A program made the translations under genes and the position numbers. From NCBI RefSeq assembly GCF_001187725.1, contig NZ_LGIQ01000007.1, positions 680,324 through 744,323 of the forward strand: a stretch of DNA of 64,000 nt, in the 5' to 3' direction. Origin of the DNA: Brevibacillus reuszeri (GTDB lineage: Bacteria > Bacillota > Bacilli > Brevibacillales > Brevibacillaceae). The notes under the pieces were generated by a model, which had not been told where the DNA came from, ran no database searches, and saw only the letters and a list, made by a program, of their open reading frames with translations. This document shows, in pieces, positions 1 to 7,969 of this stretch. How positions within the stretch are numbered: position 1 is the first letter of the stretch; each line of letters opens with the position of its first letter.

Positions 1-575
1 AGTCACAAGATCGTGTGAAGGCATATATCATCAAGGTAGAAAAAACCACAAAGGGACCGCAAATCGTCGTATCCCGTACCCATCCAGGACTTTTGAAGCG
101 CCTCTTTGAGCTAGAAGTGCCAGAAATTTACGATGGCGTGGTAGAAATCAAATCCGTTGCTCGTGAAGCCGGAGATCGTTCGAAAATTGCGGTTCATTCC
201 ATCAATCCTGATGTCGATCCAGTAGGTGCATGTGTAGGTCCAAAAGGAATGCGTGTACAAACGATCGTCACCGAGCTCAAAGGTGAGAAGATCGATATCG
301 TTCGCTGGTCAGAAGATCCAGCGGAGTATGTAGCGAATGCACTTAGCCCTGCAAAGGTTCTTCATGTAGAAGTAAATGTGAGTGAAAAAGTGACGCGTGT
401 CATCGTGCCAGACTATCAATTGTCCCTGGCGATTGGCAAACGCGGTCAAAACGCTCGACTGGCTGCCAAACTGACTGGCTGGAAGATTGATATCAAGAGC
501 GAGTCTCAGGCAGATCAAGAAGGCATCGTCTATCCAAAGGCAGTAGAGGGCGATGAAGGGGCGGACAACGAATAA
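1..575 (+). CDS. nusA: transcription termination/antitermination factor NusA (3' part)
   Basis: The reading frame is open to the left edge, so the N-terminal domain and most of the S1 domain are missing. What remains is the end of S1 followed by two KH RNA-binding domains: KH1 holds the GPKGMR loop (about codon 80 of the visible part) and KH2 holds the GKRGQNARLA motif. The protein ends soon after KH2, as in other Firmicutes, without the acidic repeats of the E. coli protein. NusA binds RNA polymerase and nascent RNA and modulates pausing, termination and antitermination. It starts the run nusA-rnpM-ylxQ-infB, and only 2 nt separate its stop from the next start. Identity is firm; the 5' end is outside the window. 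Confidence 0.97.
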   Translation, partial: SQDRVKAYIIKVEKTTKGPQIVVSRTHPGLLKRLFELEVPEIYDGVVEIKSVAREAGDRSKIAVHSINPDVDPVGACVGPKGMRVQTIVTELKGEKIDIVRWSEDPAEYVANALSPAKVLHVEVNVSEKVTRVIVPDYQLSLAIGKRGQNARLAAKLTGWKIDIKSESQADQEGIVYPKAVEGDEGADNE

Positions 576-577
576 TC

Positions 578-868
578 ATGAAGCAAAAGAAAATCCCTTT
601 GCGTAAATGCATTGTTTGCCAAGGAATGTTCCCAAAAAAGGAATTAATCCGCGTGGTCCGGACGCCAGACGAAGAGATCGTTATTGATCTAACAGGAAAG
701 GCGGCAGGACGCGGTACCTATGTGTGTCGGCAGGAAAGCTGTCTGAAGCCGGATACGTTCGCATCGGGAAAATGGAAAAAAGTGCTGGAACGTGCCCTCA
801 ATATGTCCATCTCCCAAGAGAAATACGATGCTTTCCGAGAAAAATGGCTGGAGATGATGGGACAATGA
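578..868 (+). CDS. rnpM: YlxR/RnpM family RNA-binding protein (RNase P modulator)
   Basis: A 96-residue basic protein of the YlxR family (DUF448). The family signature is visible: PLRKCIVC near the N-terminus with a CxxC pair, then GRGTYVC and a second cysteine. It lies between nusA and the L7Ae-like gene, the family's standard position. In B. subtilis the homologue has been renamed RnpM because it binds the RNase P RNA and modulates its activity; applying that role here is by homology. The start ATG is 2 nt after the nusA stop, and the 3' end overlaps ylxQ by 4 nt, so translation is probably coupled. Confidence 0.93.
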   Translation: MKQKKIPLRKCIVCQGMFPKKELIRVVRTPDEEIVIDLTGKAAGRGTYVCRQESCLKPDTFASGKWKKVLERALNMSISQEKYDAFREKWLEMMGQ

Positions 869-1164
869 TCCCTAAAGCAGCACAATTACTTGGATTGGCT
901 ATGCGGGCAAGAAAAGTCGTTACCGGAGAAGAACAGGTGATAACCGCAGTTCGGAACGGTCAGGCTCATATCGTTTTGCTCGCTGTCGATGCATCTGAGA
1001 ATACCGCTAAAAAAGTAAAGGATAAATGTTCCTATTACGGTGTTTCGTGTGTAACCACTGGCGACCGACATTCACTGGGACACGCAATCGGAAAAGATGG
1101 GCGCGTTACTGTGGCGGTAACCGATGGGAAATTGGCCGAAAGCATTCAGCGTCTGCTCACCTAA
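865..1164 (+). CDS. ylxQ: L7Ae/L30e/S12e/Gadd45 family ribosomal protein YlxQ
   Basis: A 99-residue kink-turn-binding protein of the L7Ae family. The frame is open further upstream, but the ATG at 865 overlaps the rnpM stop (ATGA) and gives the usual N-terminus, [16 protein letters not shown]. The later segment [21 protein letters not shown] and the [19 protein letters not shown] region are typical of the fold. B. subtilis YlxQ is an accessory RNA-binding protein whose exact target is unsettled. It lies in the nusA-infB operon, 22 nt before infB. Confidence 0.93.
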   Translation: MIPKAAQLLGLAMRARKVVTGEEQVITAVRNGQAHIVLLAVDASENTAKKVKDKCSYYGVSCVTTGDRHSLGHAIGKDGRVTVAVTDGKLAESIQRLLT

Positions 1165-1186
1165 CTTTCGAAAGGGTGAAGTTCTA

Positions 1187-3784
1187 TTGAAGACACGTGT
1201 GTATGAATATGCCAAACAGCACAACATGAGCAGTAAGGAAATCCTCAATTTGCTAAAGCGTTTGAACATAGAAGTAGCGAATCATATGAGTATCATGGAA
1301 GAAGGGACGATCAAGCGGATCGAGGATCATATGGCCAAATTGCGATCCGGTGCGAAACCGGAGCAGCGTAGTACGCCAGCTGATACAAGACCCAAGCAAA
1401 CGGACGATCAACGACGCCCCAACGACTCCAGAGGACAACAAATACGGCCCCAGCAACAATCGGGTCAAGGTCAGGCATCAGGACAACTGAAAGCTGAACG
1501 ACCAGCAGATCGTGATCGTGGAGGAAACAGCCCGAGCAACAATCGTCCTGCTGGAAACAGCACAAGTGGCAACCGACCCGATCAACAAAGTCCTCAACAT
1601 GGAAAAAATCAGGGGAAGAATCAGGAGAGAAAACCAAACAATATGAGAAGTCAACCCGCAAAACCGACTGACCGGAAGCCACAGACGAATAGCCAACAAA
1701 GACCACAGAATCAACAAAGACCAAACAATCAACAAAGACCAAACAATCAACAACAACGTCCACAAAATCAACAGCGCCCTGCTAATCAACAAAGCACAGC
1801 TCCGAGCCAAACAGAGGGACGTACAGGCGAAGATTTTGAAGATAAAGTAAAACTTCCATCAAACGTTGGAATGGAAAAGCGCGAGAAAATCAAAAAAGGT
1901 CCACAGACTCAAAAAACGTTTGAAGATAATAAAAAGAGCCAGCCATTCCGCGGTGGAAACAATCGTAATCAAAACAATCGCCGTGGAAACAATTCGCGTG
2001 GACAACAAAAAGCGCCACGTCCTCTATTAGAGCCACCAACGAAGATTACGTTCACCGATTCTTTGACGGTCAATGAACTTGCACTTAAACTGCGCAAAGA
2101 ACCGGCTGAAGTCATCAAAAAGTTGTTTAATTTGGGGATCATGGCTACGATCAATCAATATTTGGATCGCGATGCCATCGAACTGGTGTGTACAGAATAC
2201 AACATCGAAGTAGAAGAAAAAATCGTTATTGACGAGACCAACTTCGAAACACTGGAAGAAGTAGATGCTCCAGAAACGCTGGTTGAGCGTCCGCCAGTTG
2301 TAACGATTATGGGTCACGTTGATCACGGTAAAACAACCCTGCTTGACGCAATTCGCTCTACTAACGTAGTTGCAGGCGAGGCAGGCGGAATCACACAGCA
2401 TATTGGTGCATATCAAGTAGAGATTAAAGGAAAGAAAATTACGTTCCTGGATACACCGGGTCATGCAGCGTTCACAACTATGCGCGCGCGTGGTGCTCAA
2501 ATTACAGACGTGACGATCCTTGTTGTTGCAGCGGATGACGGCGTAATGCCACAAACCGTAGAAGCAATCAGCCATGCGAAGGCAGCCAATGTTCCGATTA
2601 TCGTAGCAGTGAACAAGGTAGATAAGCCGGAAGCAAACATTGATCGTATTAAACAAGAATTGACCGAGTACGAATTGGTAGCAGAGGAATGGGGCGGCGA
2701 AACCATCTTCTCTCCTTTGTCTGCAAAACAGCGTACAGGTATTGAGGAACTGCTGGAATACATCCTTCTTGTTTCCGAAGTTCAGGAACTCAAAGCAAAT
2801 CCTGACAAGCGTGCCCGCGGTACAGTAGTTGAGGCAGAGCTTGACAAAGGTCGCGGTCCTGTTGCAACCATTTTGGTTCAACAAGGTACACTGCGTGTTG
2901 GAGACCCAATCGTAGTAGGCTCCGCTTTCGGTCGCGTACGTGCGATGGTAAATGACAAGGGTCGTCGTTTGAAAGAGGCAGGTCCATCTACACCTGTAGA
3001 AATTACAGGCTTGAACGATGTACCACAAGCAGGCGATCAATTCCGTGTCTTCGAAGATGAGAAAAAGGCACGTGCAATCGGGGAAGCGCGTGCATCCAAG
3101 CAGCGTGAATCTGAGCGTCGTGAAAATACTCGCGTATCGCTGGATGACCTGTTCCAACACATTCAGGAAGGTGATATTAAAGAGCTGAACCTGATTGTGA
3201 AAGCAGACGTACAAGGCTCCGTAGAAGCACTGCGTGGTTCCTTGGAAAAAATCGATGTGAATGGTACTCGTGTGAAAATCATTCACACAGGTGCAGGTGC
3301 GATTACTGAGTCCGATGTGACACTCGCAAACGCATCTAATGCGATTATCATCGGTTTCAACGTACGTCCTGAGCCAAATGCACGTAGTATGGCTGAACAA
3401 GAGAAGATCGACATTCGCCAGCACCGTGTTATTTACACTGTGATTGAAGAGATCGAGCAAGCACTGAAAGGCATGCTGGATCCAGTCTTCAAAGAGAACA
3501 TCATCGGTCAAGCAGAAATTCGTGAAGTGTTCAAAGTATCCAAAATCGGTAACATCGCGGGCTGCTATGTAACGGAAGGTAAATTGAGCCGCGATGCTGG
3601 TGCTCGTCTGATCCGTGAAGGCATTGTGATTCACGAAGGCAAACTCGACACGTTGAAACGCTTCAAAGATGATGCCAAAGACGTAGCTGCGGGTTACGAG
3701 TGCGGCTTGACCCTGGAACGCTTCCAGGACCTCAAGGTAGGCGACGTAGTCGAAGCATTCGTCATGGTTGAAGTGAAGCAATAA
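1187..3784 (+). CDS. infB: translation initiation factor IF-2
   Basis: An 865-residue GTPase that places fMet-tRNA on the 30S subunit and promotes subunit joining. The TTG at 1187 is chosen because AAAGGGTGA lies about 8 nt upstream and it yields the standard [10 protein letters not shown]-terminus; an ATG further up at 1124 lies inside ylxQ. Order: IF2 N-terminal helical domain (1-55), a long polar linker (about 60-290), a second IF2_N domain (about 290-340), the G domain with GHVDHGKT at about 376, DTPGH at about 422 and NKVD at about 476, then beta-barrel domains and the C-terminal fMet-tRNA-binding domain. The linker is very rich in Q, N, R and P and carries QQRP-type repeats. The stop overlaps the ylxP start by one base. 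Confidence 0.98.
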   Translation: MKTRVYEYAKQHNMSSKEILNLLKRLNIEVANHMSIMEEGTIKRIEDHMAKLRSGAKPEQRSTPADTRPKQTDDQRRPNDSRGQQIRPQQQSGQGQASGQLKAERPADRDRGGNSPSNNRPAGNSTSGNRPDQQSPQHGKNQGKNQERKPNNMRSQPAKPTDRKPQTNSQQRPQNQQRPNNQQRPNNQQQRPQNQQRPANQQSTAPSQTEGRTGEDFEDKVKLPSNVGMEKREKIKKGPQTQKTFEDNKKSQPFRGGNNRNQNNRRGNNSRGQQKAPRPLLEPPTKITFTDSLTVNELALKLRKEPAEVIKKLFNLGIMATINQYLDRDAIELVCTEYNIEVEEKIVIDETNFETLEEVDAPETLVERPPVVTIMGHVDHGKTTLLDAIRSTNVVAGEAGGITQHIGAYQVEIKGKKITFLDTPGHAAFTTMRARGAQITDVTILVVAADDGVMPQTVEAISHAKAANVPIIVAVNKVDKPEANIDRIKQELTEYELVAEEWGGETIFSPLSAKQRTGIEELLEYILLVSEVQELKANPDKRARGTVVEAELDKGRGPVATILVQQGTLRVGDPIVVGSAFGRVRAMVNDKGRRLKEAGPSTPVEITGLNDVPQAGDQFRVFEDEKKARAIGEARASKQRESERRENTRVSLDDLFQHIQEGDIKELNLIVKADVQGSVEALRGSLEKIDVNGTRVKIIHTGAGAITESDVTLANASNAIIIGFNVRPEPNARSMAEQEKIDIRQHRVIYTVIEEIEQALKGMLDPVFKENIIGQAEIREVFKVSKIGNIAGCYVTEGKLSRDAGARLIREGIVIHEGKLDTLKRFKDDAKDVAAGYECGLTLERFQDLKVGDVVEAFVMVEVKQ

Positions 3785-4065
3785 TGGTAGCAGGGGTGCA
3801 GATCGAACTTCTTCTGCCCGCTTGCCAAAACTTGAAAGAGAAACGGGCCATCGTCAAAAGTCTGATCGGTAAGCTGCGGAGCCGCTTTAATGTCTCCGCG
3901 GCAGAGGTGGCTTACAATGAGCAATGGCAGCGTACCGTTTTGGGTATCGCTGCCGTTGCTAATGAAATATCTTTTTTACAACAAGAGCTAGAGGCTGTAA
4001 TCCGATTAGTGGAAATTCATCCCGGCGTGGAGTTGATTCACGTGGATACGGAATACTACGACTAA
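3784..4065 (+). CDS. ylxP: DUF503 family protein YlxP
   Basis: A 93-residue protein of the DUF503 family, which sits between infB and rbfA across Firmicutes. The visible pattern is LLPACQNLKEKRAIVKSL near the start, then NVSAAEVAYNEQWQR and a C-terminal HPGVELIHVDTEYYD. The ATG shares its first base with the infB stop (TAATG), so it is probably translated by termination-reinitiation. The biochemical function is not established. Its constant place among ribosome-maturation genes suggests a role in ribosome assembly, but that is inference only. Confidence 0.92.
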   Translation: MVAGVQIELLLPACQNLKEKRAIVKSLIGKLRSRFNVSAAEVAYNEQWQRTVLGIAAVANEISFLQQELEAVIRLVEIHPGVELIHVDTEYYD

Positions 4066-4089
4066 TGCAGCCAGTGGAGGTGGAAAGAA

Positions 4090-4455
4090 ATGAATAAAAC
4101 ACGGATTAGCCGCGTAGGTGAAGAGATCAAAAAAGAACTCAGCCTCGTTTTGCAACGCGGACTGAAGGACCCTCGCGTAGGCTTTGTCACCGTAACGGAT
4201 GTAGAAGTGAGCAGCGACCTGCAACTGGCAAAGGTATATGTCAGCATTTTTGGTAGTGAAGAGCAGCGCAAAGCTTCTTTGTCAGGACTGACAAAAGCGA
4301 AGGGATATCTTCGCACAGAGATCGGTAAGCGAGTAAAGCTGCGCCACATTCCTGATTTTGTATTTAAACTGGACGAGTCAATCGACTACGGCAGTAAAAT
4401 CGAGTCAATCCTACGGGAAATCTCTACAGATGAGGAAAAGCAGAATGAATCCTAA
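4090..4455 (+). CDS. rbfA: 30S ribosome-binding factor A
   Basis: A 121-residue KH-fold protein needed for late maturation of the 30S subunit, including 16S rRNA 5'-end processing and cold adaptation. Family features are present: an N-terminal RISRVGEEIKKELS helix, the DPRVGFVTVTDVEVSSDLQ strand-turn and the C-terminal HIPDFVFKLDESIDYG segment. The ATG follows a GGAGGTGGAAAG ribosome binding site. Its last 11 nt overlap the start of nrnA. Length and neighbours are standard. Confidence 0.97.
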   Translation: MNKTRISRVGEEIKKELSLVLQRGLKDPRVGFVTVTDVEVSSDLQLAKVYVSIFGSEEQRKASLSGLTKAKGYLRTEIGKRVKLRHIPDFVFKLDESIDYGSKIESILREISTDEEKQNES

Positions 4456-5440
4456 TCGACAATTTGTTCGGGAAGCGGCCCTTTTCATGCGGGAGCATGA
4501 CCGCTTCCTGGTTCTTTCTCATATTAACCCAGATGGCGATGCCACAGGCTCTGCTTTGGGTGTTGTACTGATGCTGGAACAATTAGGCAAACAGTATGTA
4601 GTAGTCAATGAGGGGGAAACGCCAGAGAAGTTTGCATTCTTGCCGCGTTTCGACCAACTTCGCAATCTCCGAAAACAACCGCTGGAGGAAAAGTTCGGGG
4701 CCGTAATCGCTGTAGACTGCGCCGATGAGTCGCGGATGGGCGATGTACGGTCTTTATTTGATTCTGGCGTACGCCTTCTTAACATCGACCATCACCCGAC
4801 GAACGACGGCTTTGGCGATGTTAATCTGATACGGACTGATGCTGCGGCCACGGCCGAAATCTTGTTTGACGTTGCCGAAGAATTAGGCGTTTCGTTCACC
4901 GAGGAGCTTGCCCTTTGCATCTATACGGGCCTGCTTACTGACACAGGTGGATTCCGCTATTCCAATACATCACCTCGTGTAATGGAGATCGCCGCGCGCT
5001 TACTGAGCTACGGTGTCAAGCCAGGAGAGGTCGCAGAGCGCTGCCTGGAGGAGATCACCTTTGCCCATGTAAAAATCTTGCGTCGCGCCCTGCAAACACT
5101 TGAGCTCTCCCATCAAAACCTCATCGCTTCCATTACGGTTTCGGTAGATGATTTTTTGGAAACCCAAGCAGAGCGCGAGGATGCAGGAGGCTTGGTCAAT
5201 TACTGTCGCAACATCGAGGGAGTAGAAGTAGGTGTTTCCTTTGTAGAGTCTGAGCCTGGAGTAGTAAAGGTAAGCATGCGAGCACGTGATCGCGTAGACG
5301 TTTCACTTGTCGCCAAGCAGATGGGCGGAGGCGGCCATGCCAAAGCGGCAGGCTGCACAATCCGGGGCAGCCTTTCGGAGGTAAAGCAAAAAGTAAGCCT
5401 TGTCCTGGAAGAAGCAGTAGGAGTGAAGAGCGATGAGTAA
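4445..5440 (+). CDS. nrnA: DHH-family bifunctional oligoribonuclease/pAp phosphatase NrnA
   Basis: A 331-residue DHH/DHHA1 phosphoesterase that degrades nanoRNAs and dephosphorylates 3',5'-pAp. The DHH domain shows NPDGDATGS (metal ligands), AVDCAD and the name-giving DHH at IDHHPTNDG; the C-terminal DHHA1 domain carries GGGGHAKAAG. The ATG at 4445 is preferred over the upstream open frame because GAGGAAAAG lies just before it and it gives the normal N-terminus; it overlaps the end of rbfA. In B. subtilis the gene (ytqI) lies elsewhere, so its place between rbfA and truB is a lineage difference. The 3' end overlaps truB by 8 nt. Confidence 0.95.
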   Translation: MNPNRQFVREAALFMREHDRFLVLSHINPDGDATGSALGVVLMLEQLGKQYVVVNEGETPEKFAFLPRFDQLRNLRKQPLEEKFGAVIAVDCADESRMGDVRSLFDSGVRLLNIDHHPTNDGFGDVNLIRTDAAATAEILFDVAEELGVSFTEELALCIYTGLLTDTGGFRYSNTSPRVMEIAARLLSYGVKPGEVAERCLEEITFAHVKILRRALQTLELSHQNLIASITVSVDDFLETQAEREDAGGLVNYCRNIEGVEVGVSFVESEPGVVKVSMRARDRVDVSLVAKQMGGGGHAKAAGCTIRGSLSEVKQKVSLVLEEAVGVKSDE

Positions 5441-6359
5441 CGTGAATGGCGTGCTGGTTATCGACAAGCCGGCAGGGATGACCTCACATGATTGTGTGGC
5501 GAGGATTCGGCGCTTGTATGGTACCAAAAAGGTAGGTCATACAGGCACCCTTGATCCTGACGTGACGGGTGTGCTTCCGATTTGTGTAGGACATGCGACA
5601 CGACTTGTGGAGTACCTGCAGGAGCTTCCTAAACGCTATGATGTCGTCATGCGACTAGGCTCGACTACGACAACAGAGGACGCTTCAGGCGAGGTCCTCG
5701 AACAGGCAGCTGTTGATCCGAGCACAATTACAAAAGAGCGCATCGAACAATTGTTTCTCTCGTTTTTGGGAGAAATCGAACAGGTTCCACCAATGTTCTC
5801 AGCGATCAAAGTCAACGGAAAACGACTGTACGATCTTGCAAGAGAAGGCACTGTGATTGAGCGGCAAGCACGAAAAGTAACTCTCTATGAGCTAACTCTG
5901 CATGACATCCGGGTAGAAGGCGATACCGTAGATGTGTCATTTACCTGCACCTGCTCCAAAGGCACCTATATGCGCACCTTATGTGTTGACCTCGGGCGCG
6001 CCCTGGGTTATCCTGCCCATATGAGGCTGTTGCGGCGAATTAAAAGCGGCCCGTTCGTAGAAGGGGAATCCATTCCCCTGGAACAATTAGAACAGCAGGC
6101 TGCTGAGGGGAAAGACATAACCCAAAAATTAGTCTCGATCCCACAAGCAATCTCGTTTTTACCGTCTTATCAAGTAAAGCCGGAGCGTACAAAAGCAGTG
6201 CGTAATGGACTAGCTACTGCGCTAACAGGCGTTACTGCCGAAGAGGGGAGCTTGATCTGCCTCTTCTCGGGAGACGAATTGCTCGGTATTCATCGCGTAT
6301 GCCGTGGGGATAAAGGCTTGTTCGCCAAAGCAGAAAAAGTCTTTCCAGCAGAGGTGTAA
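5433..6359 (+). CDS. truB: tRNA pseudouridine(55) synthase TruB
   Basis: A 308-residue pseudouridine synthase that modifies U55 in the T-arm of tRNAs. The N-terminus has GVLVIDKPAGMTSHD, and the catalytic motif GHTGTLDPDVTG places the nucleophilic aspartate at about residue 41. CSKGTYMRTL and a C-terminal PUA-like region follow. It starts inside the nrnA stop region and is followed 2 nt later by ribF. The truB-ribF-rpsO-pnp order is conserved in Bacillales. Confidence 0.97.
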   Translation: MSNVNGVLVIDKPAGMTSHDCVARIRRLYGTKKVGHTGTLDPDVTGVLPICVGHATRLVEYLQELPKRYDVVMRLGSTTTTEDASGEVLEQAAVDPSTITKERIEQLFLSFLGEIEQVPPMFSAIKVNGKRLYDLAREGTVIERQARKVTLYELTLHDIRVEGDTVDVSFTCTCSKGTYMRTLCVDLGRALGYPAHMRLLRRIKSGPFVEGESIPLEQLEQQAAEGKDITQKLVSIPQAISFLPSYQVKPERTKAVRNGLATALTGVTAEEGSLICLFSGDELLGIHRVCRGDKGLFAKAEKVFPAEV

Positions 6360-6361
6360 CC

Positions 6362-7303
6362 GTGAAAACGATCTGGCTTACCTATCCATTACCAAATGAT
6401 TTAGAAGTGGCACCTTGCGCGATTGCATTGGGTTACTTTGATGGCGTACATATTGGTCATCGTCGAGTCATTCAAAAGGCGATTGATACTGCGAAGGCAA
6501 ATGGCTGGCAAAGCACAGTGCTGACCTTTGATCCGCATCCGCGTGAAGTTTTGGGACAGAGTGGATACACACGTTATTTGACTCCCCTTGCAGACAAACT
6601 GGAGCAATTCGAAAAAATGGGCATAGATACGACCTATGTGATGAAATTCGATATCGGTTTTGCAGCTGTATACCCGGAAGACTTTATCGCGGAGTGCATG
6701 CTTCCTCTGGAATGCCGCCATGTCGTCGTGGGATTTGATTACACGTTCGGGCATCGCGGAATGGGGACGGCTCATACCTTGCAGGAGATGAGCCAGGGGC
6801 GCTATGGGCTGGATATTATCGGTCCAGTGAATCGTCTGGGGGAAAAAGTGAGCAGTACGATCATACGTGAATATTTGCATCACGGGGATGTGGAGCAGGT
6901 TCGTCACTTGCTTGGACGCCCTTATAAAGTTCGCGGCACAGTAGTGCACGGAGACAAACGGGGACGAACAATCGGCTTCCCGACTGCCAATGTGCGTGTA
7001 AACCAGCCGTACCTGATTGGCAAGAACGGTGTATATGGGGTTCGCTTTACTGTTGACCAAAAAAGCTATTATGGGGTCATGAACGTAGGAATCAAGCCTA
7101 CCTTTGAGCTTGAGAAGAAAGAAAAGTCGCTAGAAGTGCACATTTTTGAGTTCTCCGGAGAAATCTACGATAAAGAAGTAGAAGTCGAGTTTCTCTTCTA
7201 TATTCGGGAGGAACAAAAATTTGCCGGTGTGGACGTGCTCATTGCCCAAATCGGACGCGATGTGCAGGCTGCCAAGCAAAAATTTGCTGAGGGAATCTCT
7301 TAA
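6362..7303 (+). CDS. ribF: bifunctional riboflavin kinase/FAD synthetase
   Basis: A 313-residue bifunctional enzyme that phosphorylates riboflavin to FMN and adenylylates FMN to FAD. The N-terminal nucleotidyltransferase domain has GYFDGVHIGHR (about residue 27) and TFDPHPREV. The C-terminal riboflavin kinase domain has GDKRGRTIGFPTAN and the FELEKKEKSLEVHIFEF region. The start is a GTG, 2 nt after the truB stop. B. subtilis ribC occupies this position. Confidence 0.97.
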   Translation: MKTIWLTYPLPNDLEVAPCAIALGYFDGVHIGHRRVIQKAIDTAKANGWQSTVLTFDPHPREVLGQSGYTRYLTPLADKLEQFEKMGIDTTYVMKFDIGFAAVYPEDFIAECMLPLECRHVVVGFDYTFGHRGMGTAHTLQEMSQGRYGLDIIGPVNRLGEKVSSTIIREYLHHGDVEQVRHLLGRPYKVRGTVVHGDKRGRTIGFPTANVRVNQPYLIGKNGVYGVRFTVDQKSYYGVMNVGIKPTFELEKKEKSLEVHIFEFSGEIYDKEVEVEFLFYIREEQKFAGVDVLIAQIGRDVQAAKQKFAEGIS

Positions 7304-7314
7304 AAGGAATCTCT

Positions 7315-7343
7315 TTGCTTTTCATAATTCCCTGTGCTATAAT
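7315..7343 (+). promoter_or_regulatory. sigma-A promoter of rpsO
   Basis: TTGCTT (7315-7320) and a consensus TATAAT (7338-7343) are separated by 17 nt. Transcription would start near 7350 and give a leader of about 85 nt before rpsO. The -35 lies just after the ribF stop, so rpsO is expressed on its own as well as by read-through. Confidence 0.8.
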
Positions 7344-7350
7344 TCATAAC

Positions 7351-7420
7351 GTTGTACAGATAACCGTAGCTTGGCTGTCCGATGCTCACCGACGGCAGAC
7401 TCGGCGAACGGTATACAAAA
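7351..7420 (+). promoter_or_regulatory. structured rpsO leader, candidate S15 autoregulatory site
   Basis: The leader can fold into stacked helices: TTGTA (7352-7356) with TACAA (7414-7418), ACCGT (7363-7367) with ACGGT (7408-7412), and GCTGTC (7374-7379) with GACGGC (7391-7396, one G-U pair). The base of the structure abuts the Shine-Dalgarno at 7422. Leaders of this kind bind S15 and repress its translation in several bacteria, including Geobacillus. The pairing is read from sequence; S15 binding is inferred. Confidence 0.5.
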
Positions 7421-7437
7421 TAAGGAGGTGAGTCATG

Positions 7438-7707
7438 ATGGCATTGACTCAAGAACGTAAAACTCAACTGATTCAGGAGTTCCGTACTCATGAGAACGAC
7501 ACCGGTTCGCCGGAAGTGCAAATCGCTATCTTGACCGAAAACATTAACAATCTGAACGGACATCTGCGCACGCACAAAAAAGATCACCACAGCCGTCGTG
7601 GTCTGTTGAAAATGGTTGGTCAACGTCGTAACCTGTTGACATACCTGCGTGAATCCGATGTTCAACGCTACCGTTCGGTAGTAGACCGTCTGGGTCTGCG
7701 TCGCTAA
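7438..7707 (+). CDS. rpsO: 30S ribosomal protein S15
   Basis: An 89-residue primary-binding protein of the 30S platform. The visible sequence ([14 protein letters not shown] near the start, then [13 protein letters not shown] and [12 protein letters not shown]) is typical of S15. Two ATGs lie in tandem at 7435 and 7438. The second is preferred because it stands 8 nt from the core of the strong TAAGGAGGTG site and gives the usual first residues. It has its own promoter, a structured leader and a terminator directly behind it. Confidence 0.98.
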   Translation: MALTQERKTQLIQEFRTHENDTGSPEVQIAILTENINNLNGHLRTHKKDHHSRRGLLKMVGQRRNLLTYLRESDVQRYRSVVDRLGLRR

Positions 7708-7719
7708 TCAGCGTCTTGT

Positions 7720-7745
7720 AAAAAGCGGGTTTACCCGCTTTTTCT
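7720..7745 (+). terminator. rho-independent terminator after rpsO
   Basis: The stem AAAAGCGGGT pairs with ACCCGCTTTT around a TT loop and runs into TTTTTC. It lies 12 nt past the rpsO stop. Confidence 0.85.
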
Positions 7746-7758
7746 AGCGTGTAGGAGG

Positions 7759-7783
7759 GCTTAGCACTGCATTGGTGCTAAGC
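7759..7783 (+). repeat. perfect 9-bp hairpin between rpsO and pnp
   Basis: GCTTAGCAC (7759-7767) and GTGCTAAGC (7775-7783) form a perfect stem around a 7-nt loop. Only CTTTCC follows, so it is a poor terminator. It may be a processing or stability element in the pnp leader or a second 3' structure of rpsO mRNA. Confidence 0.5.
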
Positions 7784-7827
7784 TTTCCGAAACGTTTAAA
7801 CGATTAGAATTCCTGTTTATTGAAATG

Positions 7828-7848
7828 GCTTCAAGAGAAGCTTTTTTT
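7828..7848 (+). terminator. small intrinsic terminator or attenuator before pnp
   Basis: GCTTC and GAAGC pair around an AAGA loop and are followed by seven T residues. It lies 121 nt before pnp, so it either ends read-through from rpsO or attenuates pnp. Confidence 0.6.
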
Positions 7849-7969
7849 GTTATCTAGGAAGACTGCCAAAGCTAGCCATTTAATTTTTATCATGGCAGGA
7901 AATAATACATACAGGTAGAAAACAAAGTGTAGAACATGCACATTGTAGTGAAGGAGGACTGCTAGCACC

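Noticed and set aside
2027-3781. 584-codon open frame on the minus strand
   Set aside because: It lies wholly opposite infB, has no ribosome binding site and reads as cysteine- and histidine-rich nonsense. It is a shadow of the codon use of infB.
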